Below are positions 1-6,303 of a DNA stretch of 9,055 nucleotides, one piece after another. The stretch is from an uncultured Odoribacter sp. (GTDB lineage Bacteria; Bacteroidota; Bacteroidia; Bacteroidales; Marinifilaceae). The notes below the pieces were generated by a model. The model did not search any database. It saw only the letters and a list, made by a program, of their open reading frames with translations, and had not been told where the DNA came from. Position 1 is the first letter of the stretch; every line of letters begins with the position of its first letter. The DNA is taken from NCBI GenBank assembly GCA_905193145.1, contig CAJJNP010000140.1, forward strand, positions 1 to 9,055, written 5' to 3'. A program made the translations under genes and the position numbers.

Positions 1-419
1 ATCCCCAATTGCAAACTATGATAAATCAAAAAAATCTTAGGAGCTAGAGTGTCAATTGCATCAACAATATAATCATACCTTGCCATTTTAAGTACCTCAA
101 TCATTCCCTCGTCACGGATAAACTCGTTGATCACGTGCAATTTAATATCCGGATTTATATTAAGAAACCTCTCTTTCATCACTTCTGCCTTAGGACGTCC
201 TAAATTACAATCCAAAGCCGACAATTGTCGGTTTTTATTAGTCAATTCCACAATATCTCCATCAATGATTGTCATTTCACCAACTCCAGCTCGACACAAC
301 TGCTCCGCAGCATATGCCCCTACACCACCTAATCCAGCCACCAATACATGCGCATTTTTTAATTTCTCCAAACGCTCACACCCCAATAACAACTCTGTTC
401 TGCTCAACCATTCCATCAT
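1..419 (-). CDS. tcdA: TcdA (CsdL) tRNA threonylcarbamoyladenosine dehydratase, C-terminus cut by window edge
   Basis: ThiF/MoeB/E1-like enzyme that, by family knowledge, uses ATP to cyclise the tRNA modification t6A to ct6A at position 37. The 139 codons visible here are the N-terminal part of a family usually about 230-270 residues long; the rest lies beyond base 1. Visible motifs are the nucleotide-binding glycine loop GLGGVG (residues 29-34), the acidic strand end IIDGD (51-55), the NKNRQ element (61-65) equivalent to the SNLNRQ motif of E1-like enzymes, GRPK (74-77) and the TcdA-like VDAIDTLAPK (119-128). The start is one of two consecutive ATG codons at 419 or 416. The gene follows tatD by 35 bp with no hairpin between, so the two are probably one transcription unit. 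MoeB and ThiF are the alternatives; the AIDTLAPK sequence and the tatD neighbour favour TcdA. Confidence 0.9.
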   Translation of the reverse strand, partial: MMEWLSRTELLLGCERLEKLKNAHVLVAGLGGVGAYAAEQLCRAGVGEMTIIDGDIVELTNKNRQLSALDCNLGRPKAEVMKERFLNINPDIKLHVINEFIRDEGMIEVLKMARYDYIVDAIDTLAPKIFLIYHSLQLG

Positions 420-454
420 AATATATATTTCTGAAAATTAAATCTGTATACAAA

Positions 455-1105
455 TCATCTTTGAAATAAACGCCTATAATTCACCTGAATCAAATCCTGC
501 AACTCTTCCTCGCGCATTTCCAATCGCTGCGCAACCTTGTTATAAATTTCATCAATACCCCACTCCGAATTATCTGTTTCCAAAAACAGTCGGTCTCGAG
601 GTATCTCCGGCAACAATTGCCATGCATGGGATGCTTCATTCATCACCTGGCGTCCGACTGACAGACACATTCCGTGACGCAACAATTCAGACATAACTTC
701 ACGCCGATTATTAAAGCCGTGTAGAATCCACTTATGCGAATTCCCTATTCGCTTAGCTTCTCCTACAATCTCAGAAACAGCCCTTACTCCATGAATAATC
801 AAAGGCAAATCGTACTCTGCAGCCAAAAGCACCTGACGCTTAAACACATCCATTTGTCTCTCCATTGGCACATACACATTTCTATCCAAGCCAGCTTCGC
901 CAATAGCAACAATCTCCCCATCACTCGCAAATTTACGAATTTCCTCCAAACGCATTTCAACTTCCTCATCAATAAACATCGGGTGAACACCAACAGAATA
1001 CAACACTATTTCGCCCTGCTGAACATCCAAATTTCCCAAACAGGGATCAACAATATTCAGCCCTTTGCCAGGTCTATGCGTATGTATATTAATCCACTTT
1101 CCCAT
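455..1105 (-). CDS. TatD-family metal-dependent hydrolase (compact form)
   Basis: TIM-barrel amidohydrolase-superfamily protein of 216 residues; TatD members act as metal-dependent DNases or uncharacterised phosphoesterases in the cytosol. All expected metal ligands can be placed: the N-terminal H8-T-H10 pair, E70 in the AIGEAGLD motif (67-74), H105 in LIIHGVRA, H129 in ILHGFN and D178 in LETDNSE. It is some 40 residues shorter than E. coli TatD (about 260), and the start is fixed because INIHTH begins five residues after the only usable ATG, so this is the compact form rather than a truncation. It lies downstream of the cyuA terminator and upstream of tcdA (35 bp), suggesting a tatD-tcdA unit. 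A TAnnTTTG -7 box ends four bases before the ATG. Substrate is not deducible, so no gene symbol is given. Confidence 0.92.
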   Translation of the reverse strand: MGKWINIHTHRPGKGLNIVDPCLGNLDVQQGEIVLYSVGVHPMFIDEEVEMRLEEIRKFASDGEIVAIGEAGLDRNVYVPMERQMDVFKRQVLLAAEYDLPLIIHGVRAVSEIVGEAKRIGNSHKWILHGFNNRREVMSELLRHGMCLSVGRQVMNEASHAWQLLPEIPRDRLFLETDNSEWGIDEIYNKVAQRLEMREEELQDLIQVNYRRLFQR

Positions 1106-1109
1106 TTTA

Positions 1110-1117
1110 CAAAAATA
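1110..1117 (-). promoter_or_regulatory. Candidate -7 box of the tatD-tcdA unit
   Basis: On the minus strand this reads TATTTTTG, an exact match to the Bacteroidetes TAnnTTTG -7 element. It ends four bases before the tatD ATG, which would put transcription start at or next to the start codon. No good TTTG -33 box lies 19 bp upstream, where the cyuA terminator sits. A-T richness makes a chance match possible. Confidence 0.4.
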
Positions 1118-1128
1118 GTAAAAGGTGA

Positions 1129-1169
1129 TAAAAAGAGAATGGGACTACCTTATAAAAGATAATCCCATT
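1129..1169 (-). terminator. Intrinsic terminator of cyuA
   Basis: On the minus strand, 24 bp after the cyuA stop, a 12-bp stem (arms at 1158-1169 and 1138-1149, AATGGGATTATC against GGTAGTCCCATT with two G-U pairs) encloses an 8-base loop and is followed by CTCTTTTT. It separates cyuA from tatD. The plus-strand side has no proper T-run, so it looks unidirectional. Confidence 0.8.
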
Positions 1170-1192
1170 TTCAAATTCTATTATCTAAAACC

Positions 1193-2476
1193 TTACGCTT
1201 TGTGGCACATTATATCCAAAATTGTTTTATCAGTCTGCTCCATGCCTACTGATCCAATAATACCCACATTACGGATAGTCTTTTCAATATCTTCTTCTAC
1301 AACTCCATCATTACGAGTCTTGATTCCTTTCATAGACAATAATGCAGCCTGTACAGCAGCAGATGTTCCGGAATATACTTTCAAAGCACAACCTTGTTTA
1401 GCTCCATCACACATCATTCCTGTCAAATTAGAACACATCGTCTTAATCGTATTCACCATCTGCGCATATGTTCCACCCATCAAATAGGTAATAGCAGAAG
1501 CAGAACCAGTTGCTGCAATCGTAATTCCACACAAAGCAGACAAATGTCCCATATAATAGTGAATATGTGCTGCAACCAAATTACTCAATGCCAAAGCCCT
1601 TATCAATTGTTCACGAGAACAGTCAAAACGTTCTGCAGCGACAACCACAGGTAAATATACTGTAATACCTTGATTACCGCTACCAGAATTGGTCATAACC
1701 GGTTTTTCACATCCATCCATACGAGCATCCGAAGCTGCCGTAGCACGAATAAGCACATTATTTAAGAAGTCGTTATCCAACACTCCTTTATCGATGTTTT
1801 CTTTTAATGTACGACCAATCTGCAAACCATACTCACCATTCAACCCCTCATTGGAAATAGCTTTATTCATTTCAGCACCTTCCAACAAAAAGTCGATTTT
1901 TTCAACTTCGATATTATGTACAAAATCCCAAATACGAGCAAGACTCAACTCTGCACGCTCATTGGCTTCTGCCGCAACCGGAGTATCATTTTTACTATAA
2001 ACTGTATTACCATTCTTTTCTACCAAAACGATATTGGTGTGCCCATGGACGATAACAGTCTTTACTGAATCGGCTCCTTTATGGCATATTGCCTCTGCAT
2101 ATAATTTATCAGGAGCATTTTCTTTTAATGAAATCTTAACAGCATTATGATCAAGCATTGATTTAGCGACCTGAAGATTATCGCCAACAGACACCTCTTT
2201 CAACACTTCCAACCCATATTCGGTTTTTCCACACACAGCACCTAATGCAGCTGCAATCGGCAATCCCACCATTCCAGTTCCGGGGATTCCCACACCCATT
2301 CCATTTTTGTAAATATTACCACTTACATATACCTCGATTTTTTCGGGAACACCACCTAATTCTTCCTTACAACGAGCACACGCCAATGCACATGCAACCG
2401 GCTCTGTACAACCCAAGGCAGGAATTGCTTCCATCTTCAGTATCTCAATAATTTGTTGATCTGTTGCCTGACACAT
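1193..2476 (-). CDS. cyuA: CyuA/YhaM family (UPF0597) L-cysteine desulfidase-like, L-serine dehydratase alpha-fold enzyme
   Basis: A 427-residue cytosolic Fe-S enzyme; the E. coli homologue CyuA is about the same length. Characterised relatives break L-cysteine into pyruvate, ammonia and sulfide without PLP. The signature N-terminus is present, with C23 in ALGCTEPVA, and a C-terminal set C316, C356 and C363 spaced 40 and 7 residues apart, matching the cysteines described as cluster-related in the archaeal desulfidase. Other conserved blocks are a glycine-rich GVGIPGTGMVGLP (61-73) and TNSGSGNQG (262-270). The gene is monocistronic in appearance: a TAnnTTTG box upstream (2506-2513), an A-rich 29-nt leader and a terminator 24 bp downstream. 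It is divergent from the SPOR gene. The related serine dehydratase alpha subunit is the alternative activity; the overall fold shared with it means substrate is inferred from family, not seen. Confidence 0.88.
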   Translation of the reverse strand: MCQATDQQIIEILKMEAIPALGCTEPVACALACARCKEELGGVPEKIEVYVSGNIYKNGMGVGIPGTGMVGLPIAAALGAVCGKTEYGLEVLKEVSVGDNLQVAKSMLDHNAVKISLKENAPDKLYAEAICHKGADSVKTVIVHGHTNIVLVEKNGNTVYSKNDTPVAAEANERAELSLARIWDFVHNIEVEKIDFLLEGAEMNKAISNEGLNGEYGLQIGRTLKENIDKGVLDNDFLNNVLIRATAASDARMDGCEKPVMTNSGSGNQGITVYLPVVVAAERFDCSREQLIRALALSNLVAAHIHYYMGHLSALCGITIAATGSASAITYLMGGTYAQMVNTIKTMCSNLTGMMCDGAKQGCALKVYSGTSAAVQAALLSMKGIKTRNDGVVEEDIEKTIRNVGIIGSVGMEQTDKTILDIMCHKA

Positions 2477-2505
2477 AATGATTTTAATTTTTTTGATTGA
2501 TGAAG

Positions 2506-2513
2506 CAAATTTA
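2506..2513 (-). promoter_or_regulatory. Candidate -7 box of cyuA
   Basis: The minus strand reads TAAATTTG, fitting TAnnTTTG, ending 29 bases before the cyuA ATG. The position 19 bp upstream does not hold a recognisable TTTG -33 box. Start of transcription would be near 2500. Confidence 0.5.
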
Positions 2514-2530
2514 TAGCTTTTTGTTATACC

Positions 2531-2551
2531 ATCCTGCCAGACTTACAGGAT
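2531..2551. repeat. Short inverted repeat upstream of cyuA
   Basis: ATCCTG (2531-2536) and CAGGAT (2546-2551) form perfect 6-bp arms around a 9-base spacer. They lie 18-45 bp upstream of the cyuA -7 box and about 65 bp upstream of the SPOR -33 box, in an otherwise A/T-rich divergent spacer. Placement fits an operator near the -33 region of cyuA, but arms this short could occur by chance. Confidence 0.3.
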
Positions 2552-2614
2552 TAACGCTTTTTTAACTTGACATATTTTACTAATAATTACAGAGCAAGCT
2601 TTTAAACCATACAT

Positions 2615-2645
2615 TTTGCCTTTCATAATTTATTCTATATCTTCG
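2615..2645 (+). promoter_or_regulatory. Bacteroidetes-type promoter of the SPOR gene
   Basis: TTTG (2615-2618) is followed after exactly 19 bp by TATCTTCG (2638-2645), a close fit to the TTTG / TAnnTTTG -33/-7 pair of this phylum. Transcription would start near 2650, leaving a leader of about 12 bases before the ATG at 2662. Confidence 0.65.
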
Positions 2646-2661
2646 CACAAATTTATTACAT

Positions 2662-3225
2662 ATGTATAGACTAGCACTACTATTGTTATTTTTATTGCCA
2701 TTGAGAGTTTTTTCACAAACACACAACTCCTCAAGTATAAATACATTAGCCATAGATACGTTAACTATGGATAGTGTCATTATTATTCCGGAATATGATT
2801 TACTGGAAGAACTCAGTGAGCCATTAGAAAATGGTGGTGCAGTGGAATTACATACAACAGGAAAAATACAAGACATCTTAAAATGGCATATCCGACAAAA
2901 CAAACAGACACGTTCATTTACGGGCTACCGTATACAACTCTATTCTGTCAATTCATATGGATGCGATATAAACAAACTTAAAGAATTTCGTGATAAATTT
3001 GAACAGGACTTTTTAGATATCCCGGCTTATTTAAAATATTTTGATCCGGATTTTAAAATCCGTGCGGGTAATTACCATTCACGTCTGGAAAGTATTCCCG
3101 CCCTCCACCGCATTCGAAAACTGCATCCTTCCAGTTATCCGGTAAAGACAGAAATCACACTGGAAGATTTAAAACGTATCCCCATGCAGGATATTCCCAA
3201 AGAAGAAAATCAGGTGACAGAATAA
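2662..3225 (+). CDS. Secreted SPOR-domain protein
   Basis: A 187-residue exported protein. Residues 1-18 form a signal peptide (MYR, then a leucine-rich core, ending RVFS), with Q19 as the likely mature N-terminus, a frequent pattern in Bacteroidetes; no lipobox cysteine is present, so it is probably periplasmic. A low-complexity stretch follows (about 20-80), then a SPOR-like domain at roughly 87-165: the first strand GYRIQLYS (88-95), a long helix, and the second half FKIRAGNYHSR (131-141) with the helix ALHRIRKLHP. SPOR domains bind septal peptidoglycan lacking stem peptides, so a role at the cell wall is inferred, but this small protein has no other recognisable domain. It has its own promoter and converges on the GSCFA gene with two bases between the stops. 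Confidence 0.82.
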   Translation: MYRLALLLLFLLPLRVFSQTHNSSSINTLAIDTLTMDSVIIIPEYDLLEELSEPLENGGAVELHTTGKIQDILKWHIRQNKQTRSFTGYRIQLYSVNSYGCDINKLKEFRDKFEQDFLDIPAYLKYFDPDFKIRAGNYHSRLESIPALHRIRKLHPSSYPVKTEITLEDLKRIPMQDIPKEENQVTE

Positions 3226-3227
3226 CA

Positions 3228-4166
3228 CTATTTTCGAACTTTTTCCAATAAGGCATCCAAATCTTGCTGTGCTTGAGCATGCAATCTCAGCGCCTCTTCA
3301 CTATTGGGATTCAAAGGACGATGGGCAAGCATTTTATTCAATTTATCCACCTTACGCATCAACAAAATCGCTTCTGGCTCAAAATATAAGTCACGAAACT
3401 TTTCCCAAATATAAGACACACCTTGAGGCGAAATATGCAACATATCTTCTGCATAAAAACGGTAATCACGCAATTCATCCATCACAATCTCATACGATGG
3501 GAAATATGATACAAAATCAAAACGCTGCACCAATTCATCAATTGCAAGATGTAGCACAGACTTGCTTAACTGATTACCATGCGCTCCATCCTTCCAATGC
3601 CGGATAGGACTTACAGTAAACAAAACCTTCATTCGGGGATTTAAGCAATGCAAATGCTCCAAGAGCCCAACATACCTTTCCACAATTGCATCTACCTTCA
3701 AACGAAAACGCCGAAAAGCCGCAGCAGGAAATTTATGACAATTAGACACGATAATCCCTGTTTTCAAATACTCATATACCCAAGCTGTCCCCCAGGTTAT
3801 CACCAGCAGGTCTGAACTCTGTAAACGTTCGGCTGAAGCAATAATACGTGAGTTTATGCCTGCCAAACATTCACCCGCATCGCAAGCGGAAAAATGACCA
3901 TGATGACTAAAACTACCCCATAATCCATTATGATACCACAAATCATCCTTTTTAAAAATCTTTCGATTAAGCAAAATATCCAAAGTACTCGCCACCGACT
4001 CCGGATTATAAACAATTCCGCAAGGATTAATATCTACATCAAAATGAAAATATTCCAATTTAGCCCCTATATTTTCAACAAAACAAGAGCCTAACATCAT
4101 GATATGCGACCGATAACTCAAAAGAGATTCGTGTGGGTCTATATGAACAATCGTCTGTAATTCCAT
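3228..4166 (-). CDS. GSCFA-domain protein, SGNH-hydrolase-like
   Basis: A 312-residue protein of the GSCFA family, common in Bacteroidetes and uncharacterised biochemically to my knowledge. The name-giving motif appears as LGSCFVENIG (residues 25-34), with S27 in the position of the SGNH/GDSL nucleophile. Further blocks are the TWGTAWVYEY segment (124-133), TVSPIRHWKDG (184-194) and the C-terminal AEDMLH (239-244), whose D241-x-x-H244 fits the catalytic Asp-x-x-His of SGNH enzymes. There is no signal peptide, so it appears cytosolic. The start at 4166 (MELQT) is preferred over an ATG at 4181, because the TATATTTG -7 box lies between the two. A charged, probably helical tail follows residue 265. 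Esterase or acyl transfer activity is plausible but substrate is unknown. Confidence 0.87.
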   Translation of the reverse strand: MELQTIVHIDPHESLLSYRSHIMMLGSCFVENIGAKLEYFHFDVDINPCGIVYNPESVASTLDILLNRKIFKKDDLWYHNGLWGSFSHHGHFSACDAGECLAGINSRIIASAERLQSSDLLVITWGTAWVYEYLKTGIIVSNCHKFPAAAFRRFRLKVDAIVERYVGLLEHLHCLNPRMKVLFTVSPIRHWKDGAHGNQLSKSVLHLAIDELVQRFDFVSYFPSYEIVMDELRDYRFYAEDMLHISPQGVSYIWEKFRDLYFEPEAILLMRKVDKLNKMLAHRPLNPNSEEALRLHAQAQQDLDALLEKVRK

Positions 4167-4170
4167 GTGA

Positions 4171-4178
4171 CAAATATA
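4171..4178 (-). promoter_or_regulatory. Candidate -7 box of the GSCFA gene
   Basis: Minus strand TATATTTG, an exact TAnnTTTG match, ending four bases before the ATG at 4166 and immediately after the upstream in-frame ATG at 4181. It argues for the shorter start and predicts little or no 5' leader. A matching -33 box is not evident. Confidence 0.45.
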
Positions 4179-4232
4179 CATTTAAATTACATTTATTGTA
4201 TCTCTCAATCGACCACTCTACAAAACAACAAA

Positions 4233-4263
4233 TTTCAAATCTCATATTTTTATTATATTTTTG
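4233..4263 (+). promoter_or_regulatory. Bacteroidetes-type promoter of mntP
   Basis: TTTC (4233-4236), 19 bp, then TATTTTTG (4256-4263). The -7 box matches TAnnTTTG exactly and the -33 box differs by one base. Transcription would begin near 4268, about 14 bases before the mntP ATG. No room remains for a yybP-ykoY manganese riboswitch. Confidence 0.6.
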
Positions 4264-4281
4264 CACTTTCAATCATGCATT

Positions 4282-4839
4282 ATGAGTTTTATTACCACAC
4301 TCCTTATAGCCATTGGATTATCCATGGACAGCTTAGCCGTTAGCATCAGCGGTGGAATGTGCCTACACTCCTTTTGCTGGCGCAAATCTTTGAAAATGGC
4401 TGTTATCATGGGAGCATTTCAAGGCGGAATGACTTGGCTAGGCTGGTTGCTTGGAAGTCGTTTCAGCACATACATCACCAGTTTCGACCACTGGATTGCC
4501 TTTGTACTTCTCGGATATTTGGGAGGCAAAATGATATATGAATCTTTTCAAAAAGAAGAAACTTCTGTAATCTCCTTCTCATTCAAAATGCTACTGACTC
4601 TAGGAGTAGCTACCAGTATAGATGCCTTGGCTGTCGGCATAAGTATGGCATTTCTACAAACAGACATCTGGTATCCCGCTGGAATCATTGCCCTGACCAC
4701 ATTCCTACTGTCATTTTGCGGGGTCATATGCGGATTCCGATTTGGACAAATCAAAGGACTGAAAGTGGAACTTTTAGGAGGTATCATATTAGTGGCTATC
4801 GGCATTAAAATATTAATAGAACACACCTTATTGAGTTAA
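4282..4839 (+). CDS. mntP: MntP-type manganese efflux pump
   Basis: Inner-membrane exporter of the MntP (formerly DUF204/YebN) family, expected to pump Mn2+ out of the cytosol. The 185 residues are almost wholly hydrophobic with about six transmembrane segments. The internal duplication typical of the family is clear: GLSMDSLAVSISGG (12-25, D16) in the first half and ATSIDALAVGISMAF (110-124, D114) in the second. GAFQGGMTWLGWLLG (44-58) and the C-terminal GGIILVAIGIKIL are also typical. Length matches E. coli MntP (about 188). I chose the ATG at 4282; an in-frame TTG at 4261 lies inside the -7 box and cannot be translated from that promoter. It is divergent from the GSCFA gene, and no terminator separates it from cbpA 88 bp downstream, so read-through is possible. 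Regulation by a metal-sensing repressor is not visible. Confidence 0.93.
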   Translation: MSFITTLLIAIGLSMDSLAVSISGGMCLHSFCWRKSLKMAVIMGAFQGGMTWLGWLLGSRFSTYITSFDHWIAFVLLGYLGGKMIYESFQKEETSVISFSFKMLLTLGVATSIDALAVGISMAFLQTDIWYPAGIIALTTFLLSFCGVICGFRFGQIKGLKVELLGGIILVAIGIKILIEHTLLS

Positions 4840-4927
4840 ATTCAATTATGACTATTTAGCCTTATTTAAGTGACAACCAATACCATTCTTACGTACATTT
4901 ACCTAAGTAAACTAATATGTAATAGAT

Positions 4928-5809
4928 ATGGCTTATATTGATTACTATGGAGTATTGGGAGTCAATAAAACAGCGACTCAAGATGAAATTAAAAAGGCGT
5001 TTAAAAAATTAGCCCGCAAATATCATCCGGACCTGAATCCCAACGATCCAACCGCAAAGCAGAAATTCCAAGAAATAAACGAGGCAAATGAAGTGCTTGG
5101 AGATCCCGAAAAACGTAAAAAATATGACGCTTACGGAGAGAATTGGAAGCATGCTGATGAATTTGAAGCACAACAACGACAATATCAACAACAAAGCAGT
5201 CATTTCAGCAGTAGCTTTACTGGAGACCATGGTGATTTTTCTGACTTCTTCGAAGAATTATTCGGTAAAAGCAACAGGTATTCTCGTTCAAACAGCGGAG
5301 GCTTTAAAGGTCAAGACTTCAATGCAGAACTGCACCTCAGTCTACGTGATGCAGCTGAAACACATAAACAAATTTTAGACGTCAACGGTAAAAAAATCAG
5401 AATCACCGTACCTGCCGGTATAGCAGATGGTCAAACTATCAAATTGAGCGGTCAGGGAGGTCCAGGTTTAAATGGAGGTCCATCAGGAGATCTGTATATC
5501 ACATTTGTCATCGCAGAAGATTCTGTATATAAAAGACATGGAGACAATCTGTACATGAACGTTTCCATAGACTTATACACAGCCATCTTGGGCGGAGAAA
5601 TCATCATAGACACTCTCAATGGAAAAGTCAAGCTGAAAATAAAGCCGGAAACACAAAACGGAACCAAAGCTCGTCTGAAAGGAAAGGGCTTTCCAGTCTA
5701 TAAAGAAGAGGGAAAATTCGGGGATTTACTGATAACATTTAATATAACACTTCCTACAAACTTGACTGACAAACAAAAAGAATTGTTCAAAGAATTACAA
5801 AACTCTTAA
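4928..5809 (+). CDS. cbpA: CbpA-like DnaJ co-chaperone (J domain plus substrate-binding C-terminal domains, no zinc finger)
   Basis: A 293-residue Hsp40 that would stimulate DnaK ATPase and deliver unfolded clients in the cytosol. The J domain occupies about residues 4-69 with DYYGVLGV at its start and the essential HPD at 33-35. A glutamine/serine-rich and phenylalanine-containing linker (about 80-125) follows in place of the Gly/Phe region. The C-terminal beta domains run from about 129 to 280, with [20 protein letters not shown] (161-180) and the second-domain hinge [11 protein letters not shown] (248-258). The CxxCxGxG zinc-binding repeats of DnaJ are absent, which makes it the CbpA/class B type; length is close to E. 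coli CbpA (306). It is followed 11 bp later by cbpM, the pairing expected for CbpA. A weak TACATTTA at 4894-4901 could be its -7 box. Confidence 0.93.
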   Translation: MAYIDYYGVLGVNKTATQDEIKKAFKKLARKYHPDLNPNDPTAKQKFQEINEANEVLGDPEKRKKYDAYGENWKHADEFEAQQRQYQQQSSHFSSSFTGDHGDFSDFFEELFGKSNRYSRSNSGGFKGQDFNAELHLSLRDAAETHKQILDVNGKKIRITVPAGIADGQTIKLSGQGGPGLNGGPSGDLYITFVIAEDSVYKRHGDNLYMNVSIDLYTAILGGEIIIDTLNGKVKLKIKPETQNGTKARLKGKGFPVYKEEGKFGDLLITFNITLPTNLTDKQKELFKELQNS

Positions 5810-5820
5810 TACCGATAGCC

Positions 5821-6156
5821 ATGGAAAGCGAATTAATTATCATACGTGAATATTGTGAAAAAAGCCACATAGAACCGGATTTCCTGCTTTCATTGGAAGA
5901 AGGAGGCTTGATTGACATACAAAGAATAGATGGAGAACAATATTTATTAACAACCCAATTAAGCGAATTGGAAAAATACTGCCACTTTTACTATGATCTC
6001 TCTATTAATATTGAAGGTATTGATGTCATTCATAATCTGTTGGAAAGAATTGAAGCATTACAAAAAGAAGTAACCCAATTGCACAAACACCTGCATAGCT
6101 TCCGCAATTATGAAAAAATGTTTCCTCTTGAAGACATAGAATCCAAGACGATATAA
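5821..6156 (+). CDS. cbpM: CbpM-like MerR-family chaperone modulator
   Basis: A 111-residue small protein fitting CbpM, which in E. coli binds the J domain of CbpA and inhibits its co-chaperone activity. The N-terminal part (about 1-55) has the winged-helix-like pattern of MerR relatives, with REYCEKSHIEPDFLLSLEEG (9-28) and a GLIDIQR segment (29-35). The second part carries the typical NIEGIDVIHNLLERIEALQ (63-81), a helix with heptad-like hydrophobics continuing to about residue 92 as a likely coiled coil. Lack of a strong basic DNA-recognition surface and the position directly after cbpA favour a protein-binding rather than transcriptional role, though that is inference. The gene ends 23 bp before a strong terminator, so cbpA-cbpM (possibly with mntP) form one unit. 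Confidence 0.87.
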   Translation: MESELIIIREYCEKSHIEPDFLLSLEEGGLIDIQRIDGEQYLLTTQLSELEKYCHFYYDLSINIEGIDVIHNLLERIEALQKEVTQLHKHLHSFRNYEKMFPLEDIESKTI

Positions 6157-6177
6157 AATAAGACTATCATTCATTTA

Positions 6178-6224
6178 TTGCCTCTTTGAATACACAATGC
6201 CATTCAAAGAGGCAAAATTTTTTA
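6178..6224 (+). terminator. Intrinsic terminator after cbpM
   Basis: GCCTCTTTGAAT (6180-6191) pairs perfectly with ATTCAAAGAGGC (6202-6213) around a 10-base loop; two more A-T pairs extend the stem outward. A run of six T follows at 6218-6223. It isolates cbpA-cbpM from the downstream kinase gene. Confidence 0.92.
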
Positions 6225-6254
6225 TACAACACGCTGTTTCTTATGAAATTTTTT

Positions 6255-6262
6255 TACTTTTG
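6255..6262 (+). promoter_or_regulatory. Candidate -7 box of the sugar kinase-GH109 operon
   Basis: TACTTTTG matches TAnnTTTG exactly, lies just downstream of the cbpM terminator and 41 bases upstream of the GTG start. The -33 region is poor (no TTTG at the 19-bp position). Transcription would start near 6267, giving an A-rich leader of about 37 bases. Confidence 0.55.
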
Positions 6263-6303
6263 CAGAATGAGATAAATAATTAAAACCATAAAACAATATA
6301 ATC

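Noticed and set aside
734..1162. Plus-strand open frame of 142 codons opposite tatD
   Set aside because: It is antisense to a gene whose metal ligands are all conserved, has no recognisable domain and runs through the cyuA terminator.
2580..2903. Minus-strand open frame of 107 codons overlapping the SPOR gene start
   Set aside because: It covers the SPOR promoter and signal peptide region on the opposite strand and shows no protein-family features.
4167..4181. Longer start of the GSCFA protein at 4181
   Set aside because: The extra five codons contain the -7 box, and MELQT a few bases later fits the family's usual start better.
4261..4281. TTG start for mntP at 4261
   Set aside because: The TTG forms the last three bases of the -7 box, and the ATG at 4282 gives the expected family length with the key Asp at residue 16.
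4840..4927. Terminator or riboswitch between mntP and cbpA
   Set aside because: I found no stable stem with a T-run and no conserved riboswitch motif in these 88 bases.
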